NCBI GenBank assembly: GCA_946537565.1
Contig: CAMNFW010000150.1
Location: 1 to 5,375 of the forward strand
Source: an uncultured Ruminococcus sp.
GTDB taxonomy: Bacteria > Bacillota > Clostridia > Oscillospirales > Ruminococcaceae
Direction of reading: 5' to 3'
Length of the DNA: 5,375 nt
The translations under genes were made by a program, and so were the position numbers. The notes under the pieces were generated by a model. That model had not been told where the DNA came from, did not search any database, and saw nothing but the letters and a program-made list of their open reading frames with translations. This document shows, piece after piece, positions 5,246-5,375 of this stretch (position 1 is its first letter; each line of letters begins with the position of its first letter).

Positions 5246-5375
5246 GGTTCTGATCACTCCATTGGATAATAGTAATATTTTCGCTGCCGCAGTTTTTGAG
5301 GGCGCTGACGAGGCTGGCGGCACCATTTTTGTCAATATTTTCAGCATCAGTAACAATGAAGACAGCATCATATTT
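5226..5375 (-). CDS. C-terminal end of an unidentified gene upstream of the StiP gene (partial)
   Basis: The last 49 codons of a gene whose 5' part lies beyond the right edge of the window, ending with TAA at 5226-5228. The frame is open to the window edge and reads KYDAVFIVTDAENID, then an alpha-helical stretch (GAASLVSALKNCG) and a beta strand (ENITIIQW). This strand-helix-strand pattern with an acidic residue after the strand suits a Rossmann-like or von Willebrand A-like fold, but the piece is too short to name. It overlaps the StiP start by 20 nt, so it is almost certainly in the same operon. In Ter-linked clusters the neighbours of StiP genes include another phosphoribosyltransferase (with a TRSP domain), HAD phosphatases, ATP-grasp and aldolase-like proteins; which of these, if any, this is cannot be told. 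Confidence 0.7.
   Translation of the reverse strand, partial: KYDAVFIVTDAENIDKNGAASLVSALKNCGSENITIIQWSDQNHAQQLF
5253..5260 (-). promoter_or_regulatory. Ribosome binding site that sets the StiP start
   Basis: GGAGTGAT lies upstream of the ATG at 5245, with the GGAG core 11 nt away, slightly long but usable. It is inside the 3' end of the preceding gene. It favours the short 353-residue StiP product over the 395-residue open frame that starts at 5371. Confidence 0.6.

Noticed and set aside
5246..5371. A 42-residue N-terminal extension of the StiP frame.
   Set aside because: Family similarity starts at the ATG at 5245, a GGAG site precedes that ATG, and the DNA upstream reads as the end of another gene in a different frame.
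1..5375. Search for CRISPR arrays, tRNA or rRNA genes, insertion sequences with terminal repeats, and attachment sites.
   Set aside because: By eye no regularly spaced repeats, cloverleaf sequences, transposase genes or flanking direct repeats were seen on either strand.

Overview
The window looks like chromosomal DNA from a low-to-moderate GC Gram-positive anaerobe of the class Clostridia. This is inferred from strong AGGAGG-type ribosome binding sites, textbook TTGACA/TATAAT promoters with 17-bp spacers, U-tailed intrinsic terminators, and the gene families present. A gut or rumen Ruminococcus-like genome (Oscillospiraceae) is my best guess, but the sequence alone does not prove it.

Left part (1-1655, + strand): one gene with its own promoter encodes a 521-residue AAA-ATPase-like protein with a C-terminal PD-(D/E)XK nuclease-like domain. 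This family is common and poorly characterised in gut anaerobes.

Middle (1656-2201): 546 bases without a credible protein gene, but not empty. A near-consensus + strand promoter (1738-1766) is followed about 50 nt after its expected start site by a very good intrinsic terminator (1813-1841). That is the layout of a free-standing small RNA of about 70 nt. A fully consensus promoter on the opposite strand (1937-1965) fires toward it, so a second RNA would run convergently into the same hairpin. This pair of predicted RNAs is the most interesting undescribed element here. The rest (1966-2201) is AT-rich with only a weak hairpin.

Right part (2202-5375, all - strand, so transcribed right to left): the end of an unidentified gene (5226-5375) overlaps by 20 nt a StiP-family gene, which encodes a phosphoribosyltransferase-like domain with a C-terminal PELOTA-type RNA-binding domain. 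StiP proteins belong to the predicted nucleotide/RNA-metabolism module linked to tellurium-resistance (Ter) stress systems. A small nitroreductase gene follows after 64 nt, and the unit ends at a clear terminator (3553-3588). Immediately beyond it a separate extended -10 promoter (3514-3542) drives a LytS/YehU-type membrane sensor histidine kinase with no response regulator next to it in the window.

The layout therefore suggests three protein-coding transcription units (ATPase/nuclease; StiP-nitroreductase; histidine kinase) and one intergenic region devoted to small RNAs.
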